A DNA stretch of 64,000 bases from Sphingomonas taxi (GCF_000764535.1 NZ_CP009571.1:2599001-2663000), one strand, 5' to 3'; positions 1 to 9,774 are shown, counted from the stretch's first letter. The notes: a model not told the origin generated them from the letters alone. A program made the numbers and translations.

Positions 1-496
1 CGCCCGGGAATTCGTACGAGCTGAGCAGCTCGCGGATTTCCAGCTCGACCAGCTCGAGGATTTCCTCGTCGTCGACCAGATCGACCTTGTTCATGAACAC
101 GACCATCGCCGGCACGCCGACCTGACGGGCGAGCAGGATGTGCTCGCGGGTCTGCGGCATCGGGCCGTCGGTGGCCGACACGACCAGGATCGCGCCGTCC
201 ATCTGCGCGGCGCCAGTGATCATGTTCTTCACATAGTCGGCGTGGCCCGGGCAATCGACGTGCGCATAGTGGCGGTTCGGCGTCTCATACTCGACGTGCG
301 CGGTCGAGATGGTGATGCCGCGCTCGCGCTCTTCCGGCGCCTTGTCGATGTTCGCGAAGTCGACGGCGGTGCCGCCGGTCGTCTCTGCCAGCACCTTGGT
401 GATCGCGGCGGTCAGCGACGTCTTGCCATGGTCGACGTGGCCGATGGTACCGATGTTGAGATGCGGCTTGTTCCGCTCGAATTTTGCCTTAGCCAT
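1..496 (-). CDS. tuf: Elongation factor Tu, N-terminal part (cut by window edge)
   Basis: EF-Tu is the GTPase that carries aminoacyl-tRNA to the ribosomal A site in the cytoplasm. The first 165 residues are present, out of about 396 in the family. They begin [20 protein letters not shown] and show the P-loop GHVDHGKTS, the switch II motif DCPGHADY and the guanine-specificity motif NKVD. It is the last gene of the minus-strand str operon (rpsL-rpsG-fusA-tuf) and lies 179 nt downstream of fusA. The gene is intact up to the cut. Whether a second tuf copy exists elsewhere cannot be seen here. Confidence 0.98.
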   Translation of the reverse strand, partial: MAKAKFERNKPHLNIGTIGHVDHGKTSLTAAITKVLAETTGGTAVDFANIDKAPEERERGITISTAHVEYETPNRHYAHVDCPGHADYVKNMITGAAQMDGAILVVSATDGPMPQTREHILLARQVGVPAMVVFMNKVDLVDDEEILELVELEIRELLSSYEFPG

Positions 497-675
497 TTTC
501 CTACCTTCTGATTCGAATTCGGTGCCGCCGGGGCCACGCGAACGCGGCCCTTTAGCGGTAGATGATTGGTAACGCCAGCCCCTGCCCGCAGCCTAAGTCC
601 GGCGACCGCCGGCATCAGGCGCGGGTGGCAGGCCTTTCGGCATCCCGGGGCCAGGTCACCCTGGCCCCGTGCGCC

Positions 676-2772
<2,097 letters not shown>

Positions 2773-2793
2773 GATCGTGGTTTCCTTAGAGAT

Positions 2794-2824
2794 GTGGGGA
2801 GCGCAGCTTCCGCCGGCTCCCCAC
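2794..2824 (-). promoter_or_regulatory. Intercistronic hairpin between rpsG and fusA
   Basis: Positions 2794-2802 (GTGGGGAGC) and 2816-2824 (GCTCCCCAC) form a perfect 9-bp stem with a 13-nt loop in the rpsG-fusA gap. There is no T-run, so it is not a classical terminator. It may act as a processing or mRNA-stability element. Its function is inferred only. Confidence 0.4.
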
Positions 2825-2856
2825 GATATAGGTTAGAAGGTCGAGGCTTCCAAGCC

Positions 2857-3327
2857 TTACCAGCGGTAGTGGCTGAAGGCGCGGTTGGCTTCGGCCATAC
2901 GGTGCGTGTCTTCGCGCTTCTTCACCGCGTTGCCGCGGTTGTTGGCGGCATCCATCAGCTCGCCCGACAGGCGCGCCGACATGGTGTTCTCGCTGCGCGC
3001 ACGGGCGGCGGCGATCAGCCAGCGGATGGCCAGCGCCTGGGCGCGCTCCGGACGGACCTCGACGGGGACCTGATAGGTCGCACCGCCGACGCGGCGCGAA
3101 CGCACCTCGATGCCCGGCTTGATGTTGTTGAGCGCGTCGTGGAACACGCCGATCGGCTCGCGCTTGGCGCGGCTTTCGACGGTTTCGAGCGCACCGTAGA
3201 CGATCAGTTCCGCGACGGACTTCTTGCCGTCGAGCATGACCGAATTCATGAACTTCGAGAGAACCTCATCCCCGAACTTGGGATCAGGCAGGATGACCCG
3301 CTTTTCGGGACGACGACGACGTGCCAT
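2857..3327 (-). CDS. rpsG: 30S ribosomal protein S7
   Basis: S7 nucleates assembly of the 30S head and contacts tRNA at the E site. The product has 156 residues, the family length, beginning [16 protein letters not shown] with the typical [10 protein letters not shown] and [14 protein letters not shown] stretches and the C-terminal [15 protein letters not shown]. It follows rpsL in the str operon. In E. coli, S7 represses its own operon by binding the rpsL-rpsG gap. A hairpin lies in the same place here, so similar control is possible. Confidence 0.98.
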   Translation of the reverse strand: MARRRRPEKRVILPDPKFGDEVLSKFMNSVMLDGKKSVAELIVYGALETVESRAKREPIGVFHDALNNIKPGIEVRSRRVGGATYQVPVEVRPERAQALAIRWLIAAARARSENTMSARLSGELMDAANNRGNAVKKREDTHRMAEANRAFSHYRW

Positions 3328-3356
3328 TTCAAAAACCTTTCTAACTTCAGCCTGGT

Positions 3357-3381
3357 GGATGATCCCCCAGAGGGGACATCC
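3357..3381 (-). promoter_or_regulatory. Hairpin in the rpsL-rpsG gap, candidate S7 autoregulatory site
   Basis: Between rpsL and rpsG an inverted repeat pairs GGATG (3357-3361) with CATCC (3377-3381) and, inside it, CCCC with GGGG. In E. coli the corresponding gap is the S7 repressor-binding site. The position matches, but the sequence was not compared with the E. coli site. Confidence 0.35.
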
Positions 3382-3384
3382 GGC

Positions 3385-3756
3385 TTACTTCGGACGCTTG
3401 GCGCCGTACTTGGAGCGGGACTGACGGCGATCCTTGACGCCCTGCGTATCGAGCACGCCGCGCAGGACGTGGTAGCGGACGCCGGGAAGATCGCGCACAC
3501 GGCCGCCGCGGATCAGGACCACCGAGTGCTCCTGAAGGTTGTGGCCTTCGCCCGGAATGTAGCTGATGACTTCGCGGCTGTTGGTCAGGCGGACCTTGGC
3601 CACCTTGCGCAGCGCCGAGTTCGGCTTCTTCGGGGTCGTCGTGTAGACGCGGGTGCAGACGCCGCGCTTCTGCGGGTTCTGCTCCATCGCAGGGACCTTC
3701 GACTTGGCCTTCTGCGGGTCGCGGCCCTTGCGGACCAGCTGGTTGATCGTCGGCAT
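3385..3756 (-). CDS. rpsL: 30S ribosomal protein S12 (natural Arg88)
   Basis: S12 sits in the 30S decoding centre and controls accuracy. The 123 residues start at [15 protein letters not shown], which removes an unsupported 43-residue upstream extension and matches the family length; an AGGTG-like Shine-Dalgarno precedes the ATG. The streptomycin loop [12 protein letters not shown] carries the wild-type Lys43. The second loop reads GGRVRDLPG, so residue 88 is Arg (codon at 3493-3495) where E. coli and most bacteria have Lys. Lys88Arg is a known streptomycin-resistance change. It is the first gene of the str operon. Confidence 0.98.
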   Translation of the reverse strand: MPTINQLVRKGRDPQKAKSKVPAMEQNPQKRGVCTRVYTTTPKKPNSALRKVAKVRLTNSREVISYIPGEGHNLQEHSVVLIRGGRVRDLPGVRYHVLRGVLDTQGVKDRRQSRSKYGAKRPK

Positions 3757-3975
3757 GAAGCCTTCACCTCGTATGTGGGTTACTTTGCTGGAGCCTTCAC
3801 AGCACTTCGGAATACAAAAAGGGACGGATGGCGGCGCATGCACCACCCCGGCCCCACAACTTTGCATCCAGCAATGTTCAAGCATGTCCGACGGATCGCT
3901 CCGACGGACGGGGCGGGCCTATACGCAGAGTCGCGCCGCGGGTCAACGGGGGCGCCCGTCCCCCGAGCGGGCGGA

Positions 3976-4995
3976 CTAGCGCCGCGCGGCGAGCGTCGCC
4001 AGCAACACCTTTTCGAATCGCGCCGGATCCTCGACCTGCGGGGAATGGCCGAGCCCGTCGAGCGGGACGAGCGTCGCATTGGGCATCTGCGTCACCGCTT
4101 TCTTGGCGACGATCGGGATCGCCTCGAGGAACTGGCGCAGGTTGGGCGGCGTCTGCGCCCGGCCGAAGGCGGTCCGGTCGAGCGTGCCGATGAGCAGCGT
4201 CGTCGGCGGCTTCAGACGGTACAGCTCGTGCGCGACCGGCTGCGTCTTGATCATCTCGCTGGTCTTGGCCTGGGCGAGCGCCACCGCGTCGCGCCCCGCC
4301 CCCTGATACATGCCCGCCAGCATCCACACCCAGCGATCATAGGCCGGCTTCCAGGTGCCGTGATAGTAATTCTGCTGCTGATAGGCCTTGATCGACGCAT
4401 AGCTCGCCTTGCGCTCGCCCGCCCACAGCGTGTCGACGTCGACGTACGGCAGCCCCTCCTCCGACCGGTCCTTGAGGCCGAGCGGATTGACCAGCACCAG
4501 CCGCTCGACCGCCTCCGGATACAGGATGGCGAAGCGCATCGCGAGCATGCCGCCGAAGGAATGACCGACGATCGCCGCACGGCCGATGCCGCGCGCCTCC
4601 ATCAGCCGGCGGGTGAAGGACGCCAGCATCTCGAAACTATATTGGGCGGCGCGCGGCTTGGCCGATTTGCAGAAGCCGATCTGGTCGGGAACGAGGACGC
4701 GATAGCCGGCATTGGCGAGCGCCCGCGCGCTGCTTTCCCACGTCGCGCCGCAGAAGTTCTTGCCGTGCAGCAGCACCACGCTGCGGCCGTTCGGCCGCGC
4801 CGGGGCGATGTCCATGAAGGCCATCGTCGCGGGCTGACCGACGATGTCGAAGGTCATCGTCTGCACCGGCCAGGGATAAGTGAAGCGTTCGAGATTGGGG
4901 CCAAGCTCGGGCACCGCGACCGGATCTGCGGCGATTCCGACCGCAGGCAGACATGCGAGCGCCAGTGCCGCGCCCGTCGCCATGATCTTCGCCAA
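3976..4995 (-). CDS. Exported alpha/beta-hydrolase
   Basis: This is an alpha/beta-hydrolase-fold esterase or lipase-like enzyme of unknown substrate. A hydrophobic signal peptide (about residues 1-23, ending GIAADP) predicts periplasmic or secreted location. The oxyanion segment LLHGKNFCG, nucleophile elbow GHSFGG, acidic residue in GTLDRTAFG and final catalytic His in GLGHSPQ are all visible, so the triad is complete. It is monocistronic on the minus strand, upstream of the str operon and divergent from tRNA-Trp. An internal Met at residue 6 is an alternative start. The family is clear but the reaction is not. Confidence 0.88.
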   Translation of the reverse strand: MAKIMATGAALALACLPAVGIAADPVAVPELGPNLERFTYPWPVQTMTFDIVGQPATMAFMDIAPARPNGRSVVLLHGKNFCGATWESSARALANAGYRVLVPDQIGFCKSAKPRAAQYSFEMLASFTRRLMEARGIGRAAIVGHSFGGMLAMRFAILYPEAVERLVLVNPLGLKDRSEEGLPYVDVDTLWAGERKASYASIKAYQQQNYYHGTWKPAYDRWVWMLAGMYQGAGRDAVALAQAKTSEMIKTQPVAHELYRLKPPTTLLIGTLDRTAFGRAQTPPNLRQFLEAIPIVAKKAVTQMPNATLVPLDGLGHSPQVEDPARFEKVLLATLAARR

Positions 4996-5084
4996 CCGTC
5001 GTCTCCCGTACCAGTTTCGTTACTGCCCCATAATGAGATCGCTACCGGCCGTCACCCGTGCGATGACGATCGCACAGGACCGTC

Positions 5085-5113
5085 TTGCCCTTTTTTTCGC
5101 AAGGCGGTAGAGG
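5085..5113 (+). promoter_or_regulatory. Candidate promoter of tRNA-Trp
   Basis: TTGCCC at 5085-5090 and TAGAGG at 5108-5113 are separated by 17 nt, and the tRNA begins 12 nt further on, good spacing for a short 5' leader. The -10 is weak. The same TTGCC-type -35 recurs before secE. Confidence 0.4.
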
Positions 5114-5125
5114 CCGCGGCGCTGC

Positions 5126-5201
5126 AGGAGTGTAGCTCAGTTGGTAGAGCATCGGTCTCCAAAACCGAGGGCCCACGGTTCGAGTCCGTGCACTCCTGCC
5201 A
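5126..5201 (+). tRNA. trnW: tRNA-Trp (anticodon CCA)
   Basis: This is a 76-nt cloverleaf with an encoded 3' CCA (5199-5201). The acceptor arms AGGAGTG and CACTCCT pair fully. The D-arm contains TAGCTCAGTTGGTAGAGC, the anticodon stem TCGGT/ACCGA encloses the loop CTCCAAA with CCA at 5159-5161, and the T-arm carries GGTTCGAGTCC. It lies just ahead of secE-nusG, a frequent position for tRNA-Trp in Proteobacteria. Confidence 0.98.
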
Positions 5202-5229
5202 GTCCCGCCCGCGACGCGCCGGCCGGACC

Positions 5230-5261
5230 TTGACCGAACGCAATGAATTTTTTGTCATATT
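5230..5261 (+). promoter_or_regulatory. Candidate promoter of the 47-residue membrane protein gene
   Basis: TTGACC (5230-5235) followed by an AT-rich stretch with TGTCAT (5253-5258, spacing 17) is the only promoter-like signal between tRNA-Trp and the small gene at 5300. The exact -10 is uncertain. Confidence 0.3.
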
Positions 5262-5299
5262 GGCGGTGACGCCGACATTCGGCCTGCTATAAAGCGGGC

Positions 5300-5443
5300 A
5301 TGGATGAGGCTACTCGATTTACGCTGGTTTATGCCATTATCGGCGTGTTGCTGCTGATCGGCATACCGACGCTGATCGTATATTTGCGCAAGCGCAAGCG
5401 CGAGAAGCTGCGCCGGCGCGGGATCAAGACCTACGGTCATTGA
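5300..5443 (+). CDS. Small single-pass membrane protein (47 aa)
   Basis: A 47-residue reading frame runs from ATG 5300 to TGA 5441-5443. It begins MDEATRFTLVY, has one membrane segment (about residues 9-28, VYAIIGVLLLIGIPTLIVYL), and ends in a strongly basic cytoplasmic tail with RKRKREK and RRR. Acidic N-terminus and basic C-terminus predict an N-out/C-in topology. It sits between tRNA-Trp and secE-nusG, and its charge-hydrophobic-charge pattern is unlike a chance frame. I do not recognise a family. A link with SecE is suggested only by position. Confidence 0.6.
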   Translation: MDEATRFTLVYAIIGVLLLIGIPTLIVYLRKRKREKLRRRGIKTYGH

Positions 5444-5484
5444 GTTGCGCCGCGGGCGCGCCGGCGCGGCGCCTCCCGGCGGAC

Positions 5485-5513
5485 TTGCCTTTACCGGCCC
5501 GCGCGGCTATCTG
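5485..5513 (+). promoter_or_regulatory. Candidate secE-nusG promoter
   Basis: TTGCCT (5485-5490) and TATCTG (5508-5513) have the ideal 17-nt spacing and lie about 120 nt upstream of the secE start, leaving a long leader. The -35 resembles the one before tRNA-Trp. Confidence 0.4.
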
Positions 5514-5634
5514 CGCAGGCCATCCGAAAGCTGAGGACGGGCCACGCCGGTTCCCCACATGAGGGAAGCGGCAGCGGCCTTATGTCTTCAGCGACACGGA
5601 TTTTCGTGATTCCAGCGGGTTTTGAGAAAAAACA

Positions 5635-5832
5635 GTGGCGAAGACGACCCCCATCGAATTCATCCGTCAGGTGCAGGCCGAGACCAAGAAGGTCGTCTGG
5701 CCGACCCGGCGCGAGACGATCATGACGGGCGTGATGGTGGTCATCATGACCACGATCCTCGCGCTGTTCTTCCTGGGCGTCGACACGTTCTTCAACGCGG
5801 TCGTCCAGGCGCTGCTCAAGCTCGCGAAGTAA
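5635..5832 (+). CDS. secE: Preprotein translocase subunit SecE
   Basis: SecE stabilises SecY in the inner-membrane protein translocation channel. The 65-residue product uses a GTG start at 5635. It has the conserved amphipathic helix QVQAETKKVVWPTRRET (residues 12-28) and one C-terminal membrane helix (VVIMTTILALFFLGVDTFF). This is the short single-helix form typical of most bacteria, unlike the three-helix E. coli protein. nusG follows after 10 nt, the classical secE-nusG pair. Confidence 0.96.
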   Translation: MAKTTPIEFIRQVQAETKKVVWPTRRETIMTGVMVVIMTTILALFFLGVDTFFNAVVQALLKLAK

Positions 5833-5842
5833 GGGTTTTCCA

Positions 5843-6379
5843 ATGGCGCGCTGGTACATCATTCACGCCTATTCGGGCTTCGAGGGCAAGGTCCGCGACG
5901 CGATCATGGCCGAAGCGACGCGGCTCGGCCTCGAGCAGCTCGTCGAGCAGATCGAGGTGCCGACCGAGACGGTGACCGAGGCCCGCCGCGGCAAGAAGAT
6001 CGCGGTCGAGCGCAAGTTCATGCCCGGCTACGTCCTCGCCAAGCTCAACATGAACGACGACGTCTACCACCTCGTCAAGAACACGCCCAAGGTGACCGGC
6101 TTCCTCGGCAGCATGGGCAAGCCGCAGGCGATCAGCGAGGCCGAGGCCGCGCGCATGCTCAACAGCAAGGAAGAGGCCGCCGCGGCGCCGAAGACCAAGG
6201 TCAAGGTCGATTACGAGATCGGCGACGCGGTCAAGGTGCTCGAAGGGCCGTTCGCGAGCTTCAACGGCATCGTCGAGGAACTCGATTTCGACAAGTCGAA
6301 GGTCAAGGTGTCGGTGTCGATCTTCGGTCGCGCCACCCCGGTCGAACTCGACTTCGAACAGGTTGAACGCTCGAAGTAA
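5843..6379 (+). CDS. nusG: Transcription termination/antitermination factor NusG
   Basis: NusG binds RNA polymerase and links it to Rho or to the ribosome. It has 178 residues. The N-terminal NGN domain starts MARWYIIHAYSGFEGKV and contains RKFMPGYVLA. The C-terminal KOW domain (about residues 125-178) contains DAVKVLEGPFASFNG and ends VELDFEQVERSK. The frame is intact. It is followed by a strong hairpin and then a convergent gene, so rplK does not follow directly as it does in many bacteria. Confidence 0.97.
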   Translation: MARWYIIHAYSGFEGKVRDAIMAEATRLGLEQLVEQIEVPTETVTEARRGKKIAVERKFMPGYVLAKLNMNDDVYHLVKNTPKVTGFLGSMGKPQAISEAEAARMLNSKEEAAAAPKTKVKVDYEIGDAVKVLEGPFASFNGIVEELDFDKSKVKVSVSIFGRATPVELDFEQVERSK

Positions 6380-6380
6380 T

Positions 6381-6431
6381 CGCGACCAGTGTCGCGGTAC
6401 GAAGGGCCGGAGCGGCGACGCTCCGGCCCTT
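6381..6431. terminator. Tandem hairpins after nusG, likely bidirectional terminator
   Basis: Two inverted repeats lie between the converging nusG and threonine aldolase genes. CGCGAC/GTCGCG is at 6381-6396. A perfect 13-bp stem, AAGGGCCGGAGCG/CGCTCCGGCCCTT, is at 6402-6431 with a 4-nt loop. The T-tract is short in both directions. Confidence 0.65.
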
Positions 6432-6443
6432 GTCGTATCCGGC

Positions 6444-7511
6444 TCAGGCAGCCGCGCAGGCGAAAGCGTCCGCGCCCGCATCCCCCGCGACGGCGCGCAG
6501 GTCGGCGATCAGGGCGTCGACGCGCGCCGGATCGGCATCCCAGGCGAACATGAACCGCGCGCCGCCGCCGATGAAGGTGTAGAAGCGCCACCCCCGCGCG
6601 CGCAGGCCGTCGAGCACCGTGTCGGGCGCGGTGAGGAAAACGGCATTCGCTTCGACCGGGAACATCAGGTCGACGCCGGGCAAATCGGCAACCGCCGCCG
6701 CGAGCCGGTCGGCGCAGGCGTTGCCGTGTTCGGCGTTGCTCAGCCAGGCGCCGCTTTCCAGCAGGCCGACCCAGGGCGCCGACAGGAAGCGCATCTTCGA
6801 GGCGAGCTGCCCCGCCTGTTTGCAGCGATAGTCGAAATCCTGCGCGAGCGCGGGATCGAAGAACAGCACCGCCTCGCCGACCGCCATGCCGTTCTTGGTG
6901 CCGCCGAAGCACAATACGTCGACGCCGGCGCGCCAGGTGATGTCCGCCGGGCGGCATCCCAAGGTCGCGCAGGCATGCGCGAAGCGGGCGCCGTCCATGT
7001 GCAGCCGCAGGCCGAGTTCGCGGCACACCGCCGACAGCGCCTGCACCTCGGCAACGGTATAGACCTGCCCCGTCTCGGTCGGCTGGGTGATCGTCACAAC
7101 GCGCGGCTTGGGGAAATGGATATCGGCGCGCCCCGTGGCGAGCTTGCGGATCGCCTGCGGATCGAGCTTGCCGCTCTCGGTCGGCGCGACGAGCAGTTTC
7201 GAGCCGTTCGAGAAGAATTCAGGCGCGCCGCATTCGTCGGTTTCGACATGCGCCTGCGCCGAGCAGATCACGCTGTGATAGGATTGGCAGAGCGAGGCGA
7301 GCGCGAGCGAATTGGCGGCGGTGCCGTTGAAGGCGAAGAACACCTCGCATTCGGTCTCGAACAGGTCGCGGAAGGCGTCGGAGGCGCGCTGCGTCCAGTC
7401 GTCGTCGCCGTAGGCGCTGGCCGAGCCGCGATTCGCACGGTCCATCGCCTGCCACGCCTCGGGGCAGATTCCGGCATAATTGTCGCTGGCGAATTGCTGG
7501 GCGTCGGTCAC
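6444..7511 (-). CDS. ltaE: Low-specificity L-threonine aldolase
   Basis: This is a PLP enzyme cleaving L-threonine or allo-threonine to glycine and acetaldehyde, in the fold-type I beta-eliminating lyase family. With the GTG start at 7511 it has 355 residues, the usual length. That start has AAGGA 8 nt upstream and begins TDAQQFASDNYAGI, the normal N-terminus. An upstream ATG would add 32 unmatched residues. The PLP lysine lies in CFGGTKNGMAVGEA, and RLHMDGARFAHA carries the Asp that contacts the PLP ring. The gene stands alone and is preceded by an unusually structured leader. Confidence 0.93.
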   Translation of the reverse strand: MTDAQQFASDNYAGICPEAWQAMDRANRGSASAYGDDDWTQRASDAFRDLFETECEVFFAFNGTAANSLALASLCQSYHSVICSAQAHVETDECGAPEFFSNGSKLLVAPTESGKLDPQAIRKLATGRADIHFPKPRVVTITQPTETGQVYTVAEVQALSAVCRELGLRLHMDGARFAHACATLGCRPADITWRAGVDVLCFGGTKNGMAVGEAVLFFDPALAQDFDYRCKQAGQLASKMRFLSAPWVGLLESGAWLSNAEHGNACADRLAAAVADLPGVDLMFPVEANAVFLTAPDTVLDGLRARGWRFYTFIGGGARFMFAWDADPARVDALIADLRAVAGDAGADAFACAAA

Positions 7512-7556
7512 GTCGCTGTCCTTGTTCCGGTTCGATGCACCAGAGACGAAGCGACG

Positions 7557-7668
7557 TGTGGCGTGATCCCGTTGGTTGCCGGTCCGGCCACATCCCTCCA
7601 TCTGCATGGAGGCACCACCTTGCTCGGGAGCAGGTTGGTGTCGGGCGTCGTCCCGACTCTTGATGCTG
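7557..7668 (-). promoter_or_regulatory. Structured 5' leader of the threonine aldolase gene, possible riboswitch
   Basis: Four stems lie side by side within about 110 nt, ending 45 nt before the GTG start. They are TGTGGC/GCCACA (7557-7592), CTCCAT/ATGGAG (7596-7611), a 13-position arm around GCTC/GAGC with two mismatches (7613-7640), and TCGGG/CCCGA (7641-7656). Read on the minus strand, the piece GCAAGGTGGTGCC followed by TCCATGCAGA resembles the 3' core of SAM-I (S-box) riboswitches as I remember them. The S-box GATGA/CCGGCAACC half is not matched in its normal place. Class unassigned. Confidence 0.35.
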
Positions 7669-7705
7669 CCGCCCCCTTAGCGGCCATGACGTATACGATC
7701 AAGAG
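7657..7705. promoter_or_regulatory. Inverted repeat in the divergent promoter region
   Basis: CTCTTGAT (7657-7664) and ATCAAGAG (7698-7705) are perfect 8-nt arms, with GCCGC/GCGGC nested between them. The element lies between the threonine aldolase and GH84 promoters and could be an operator or part of the leader RNA. Confidence 0.25.
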
Positions 7706-7781
7706 GGTGACGAAGCGTGTCTCGACTGGGCCGGTATGGCGTCCGGCTTGCCGCGGGTGAGACATCTGCCTAAGCCTGCGT

Positions 7782-7798
7782 AATACCAATTGGATACC
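7782..7798. promoter_or_regulatory. CCAATTGG dyad before the GH84 gene
   Basis: The palindrome CCAATTGG (7786-7793) with imperfect flanks AATA/ATAC sits 12 nt before the GH84 start codon, overlapping its leader. Its position suggests a repressor operator; the regulator is unknown. Confidence 0.25.
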
Positions 7799-7809
7799 GG
7801 AGGCACAGG

Positions 7810-9774
7810 ATGACGCGGCGCAAGGGCGGAATCGGCGTATATACGGCAGTGGCGACCACGCTGGCGGGGTTCGCCGCCGCGGCGGGCGCGGCCGAACCGG
7901 CGACGCTGCCGGCGATCTTCCCCGCGCCCGCGTCGACCACGCTCGGCGATGGCGCGGTGACGCTCGGTGATTCGGTGGTGCTGGTGGTCGCACCCGGGAC
8001 GCAGAGCGAGACGGTCGCGCTGGTCCGCGGCATCCTGACTGCCGCCGGGGTGACGACGATCGCCAGCGCGCGCGCGGTGCCGAAGACGCTCGACCGGACC
8101 TATGTCGTGCTCGGCACCGGCGACGCCGGCGTGATCCGCGACGCGCTCGCGCGCAGCGGCACGACGCTCGACGGCCATGCCGAAGGCTATACGATCGCCA
8201 GTCTCGCTCGCGATAAGGGCAGCCTGATCGCGCTCGCCGGCCAGGACGCCGACGGCCTGTTCCACGCCGCCCAGACCTTCCGCCAGCTCGCGCGGCGGCA
8301 GACGCTGCCCGCGCTGGTGATCCGGGATCATCCGGCGATGCCGATCCGCGGCACGATCGAGGGCTTCTACGGCGCGCCGTGGACGATGGCGGACCGCACC
8401 AAGCATCTCGCCTTCCTCGCCAGCGTCAAGGCGAACACCTATGTCTACAGCCCCAAGGACGATCCGTTCGCGCGGGCGCGCTGGCGTGAGCCCTATCCCG
8501 CCGCGACGCTGAACGAGCTCGGTACGCTGGCGGCGACGGCGCGGCACAACCACGTCGATTTCGTCTATGCGATCTCGCCCGGCCCCACCGTCTGCTTCTC
8601 CGATCCCGCCGACGCCAGGGCGCTGGAGCGCAAGTTCGACGCATTGCGTGCGATCGGCATCGACAGTTTTTACGTCGCGCTCGACGACATCGAATATACC
8701 AAGTGGAATTGCGAACGCGACACCGCCGCCTTCGGGCCCTCCGGCGCGCAGGCGGCGGGCGTCGCCCAGTCGCAATTGCTCAACACGGTGCAGAAGGACC
8801 TGACCGCCAAGGACCCCAAGGCGCGGCCGCTGATCATGGTGCCGACCGAATATTACGACGCCAAGGAAACGCCGTACAAGGCGGCGCTGCGCCAGCACCT
8901 CGATCCGCGCATCGTCGTGCAATGGACCGGCACCGACGTGGTGCCGCCCGCGATCTCGATCCCCGACGCCAAGGCGGCGACCAAGGCGTTCGGCCGCAAG
9001 ACGCTGCTGTGGGACAATTATCCGGTCAACGATTACGCCCAGACCACCGGCCGCCTGCTGCTCGCGCCCTATGACCGGCGCGAGGCGGGGCTGTCCGGCG
9101 AGCTGACCGGCATCCTGTCCAACCCGATGAACCAGGAGGCGCCGAGTCGCGTCGCGGTGACCGGCGTCGCCGCCTTTGCGTGGAACGATCGGGACTACGA
9201 CCCGACGCTGACCTGGCATGCCGCGGCGCGTGAACTGGCCGGCGGCGACGCGCAGGCGACCGCCGCGCTGCTGCTGTTCTTCGACACGCAGCATATGGCG
9301 CCGACCTTCGGCAGCCAGCCGTGGCAGCCGCAGGCGCCGCAGCTCAAGGCGCTGCTCGACGACGTGCGCGAGACGCTGGCCGAGGGCGACGCGGCGGCGC
9401 GGCAGGCGGCGATCGCCGAACTCGCGCAGCGCGCCGATGCACTGGCGGGGGCGTCGGACATCATCCGCTCGGGCACGGTCGATCCCGCCTTCGCCGCGCA
9501 GGCGCGGCCGTGGCTCGACGCCTTGCAGCGCTGGGGCCGCGCGTTGCAGCTGACCGCCGCGGGGCTCGATGCGGCGAATCGCGGCAGCGGCGCCGCGATG
9601 CGCTATTTCGCCGATGCCAAGCGGCTGGCGGCCGAGGCGGCAGCGATCCCGTCGATCCCCGGCGCGACCCGGTTCGACGGCCCGATCAAGATTGCCGACG
9701 GCGTGCTCGACCGGTTCGTCGCGGACGCGCCGGCGCTGATCGCGACGCCGTCGCCGAACGCCGCCGCCGACTGA
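7810..9774 (+). CDS. Exported GH84 beta-N-acetylglucosaminidase
   Basis: This is a glycoside hydrolase of family 84 (O-GlcNAcase/hyaluronidase type), which releases N-acetylglucosamine by substrate-assisted catalysis. It has 654 residues. A signal peptide (residues 1-26, ending AAGA-AEP) is followed by a GH20/84-type N-terminal beta domain and the catalytic barrel. GTIEGFYGAPWT and the catalytic pair in VALDDIEY (Asp292-Asp293) are present, followed by WDNYPVND. The C-terminal 200 residues are helical. A GGAGG-like ribosome site precedes the ATG. Likely role: periplasmic or extracellular degradation of amino-sugar polymers or glycoproteins. Confidence 0.9.
   Translation: MTRRKGGIGVYTAVATTLAGFAAAAGAAEPATLPAIFPAPASTTLGDGAVTLGDSVVLVVAPGTQSETVALVRGILTAAGVTTIASARAVPKTLDRTYVVLGTGDAGVIRDALARSGTTLDGHAEGYTIASLARDKGSLIALAGQDADGLFHAAQTFRQLARRQTLPALVIRDHPAMPIRGTIEGFYGAPWTMADRTKHLAFLASVKANTYVYSPKDDPFARARWREPYPAATLNELGTLAATARHNHVDFVYAISPGPTVCFSDPADARALERKFDALRAIGIDSFYVALDDIEYTKWNCERDTAAFGPSGAQAAGVAQSQLLNTVQKDLTAKDPKARPLIMVPTEYYDAKETPYKAALRQHLDPRIVVQWTGTDVVPPAISIPDAKAATKAFGRKTLLWDNYPVNDYAQTTGRLLLAPYDRREAGLSGELTGILSNPMNQEAPSRVAVTGVAAFAWNDRDYDPTLTWHAAARELAGGDAQATAALLLFFDTQHMAPTFGSQPWQPQAPQLKALLDDVRETLAEGDAAARQAAIAELAQRADALAGASDIIRSGTVDPAFAAQARPWLDALQRWGRALQLTAAGLDAANRGSGAAMRYFADAKRLAAEAAAIPSIPGATRFDGPIKIADGVLDRFVADAPALIATPSPNAAAD

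Noticed and set aside
3757..3885. Longer S12 with a 43-residue N-terminal extension
   Set aside because: The canonical [11 protein letters not shown] start at 3756 has a good ribosome site and the invariant family length.
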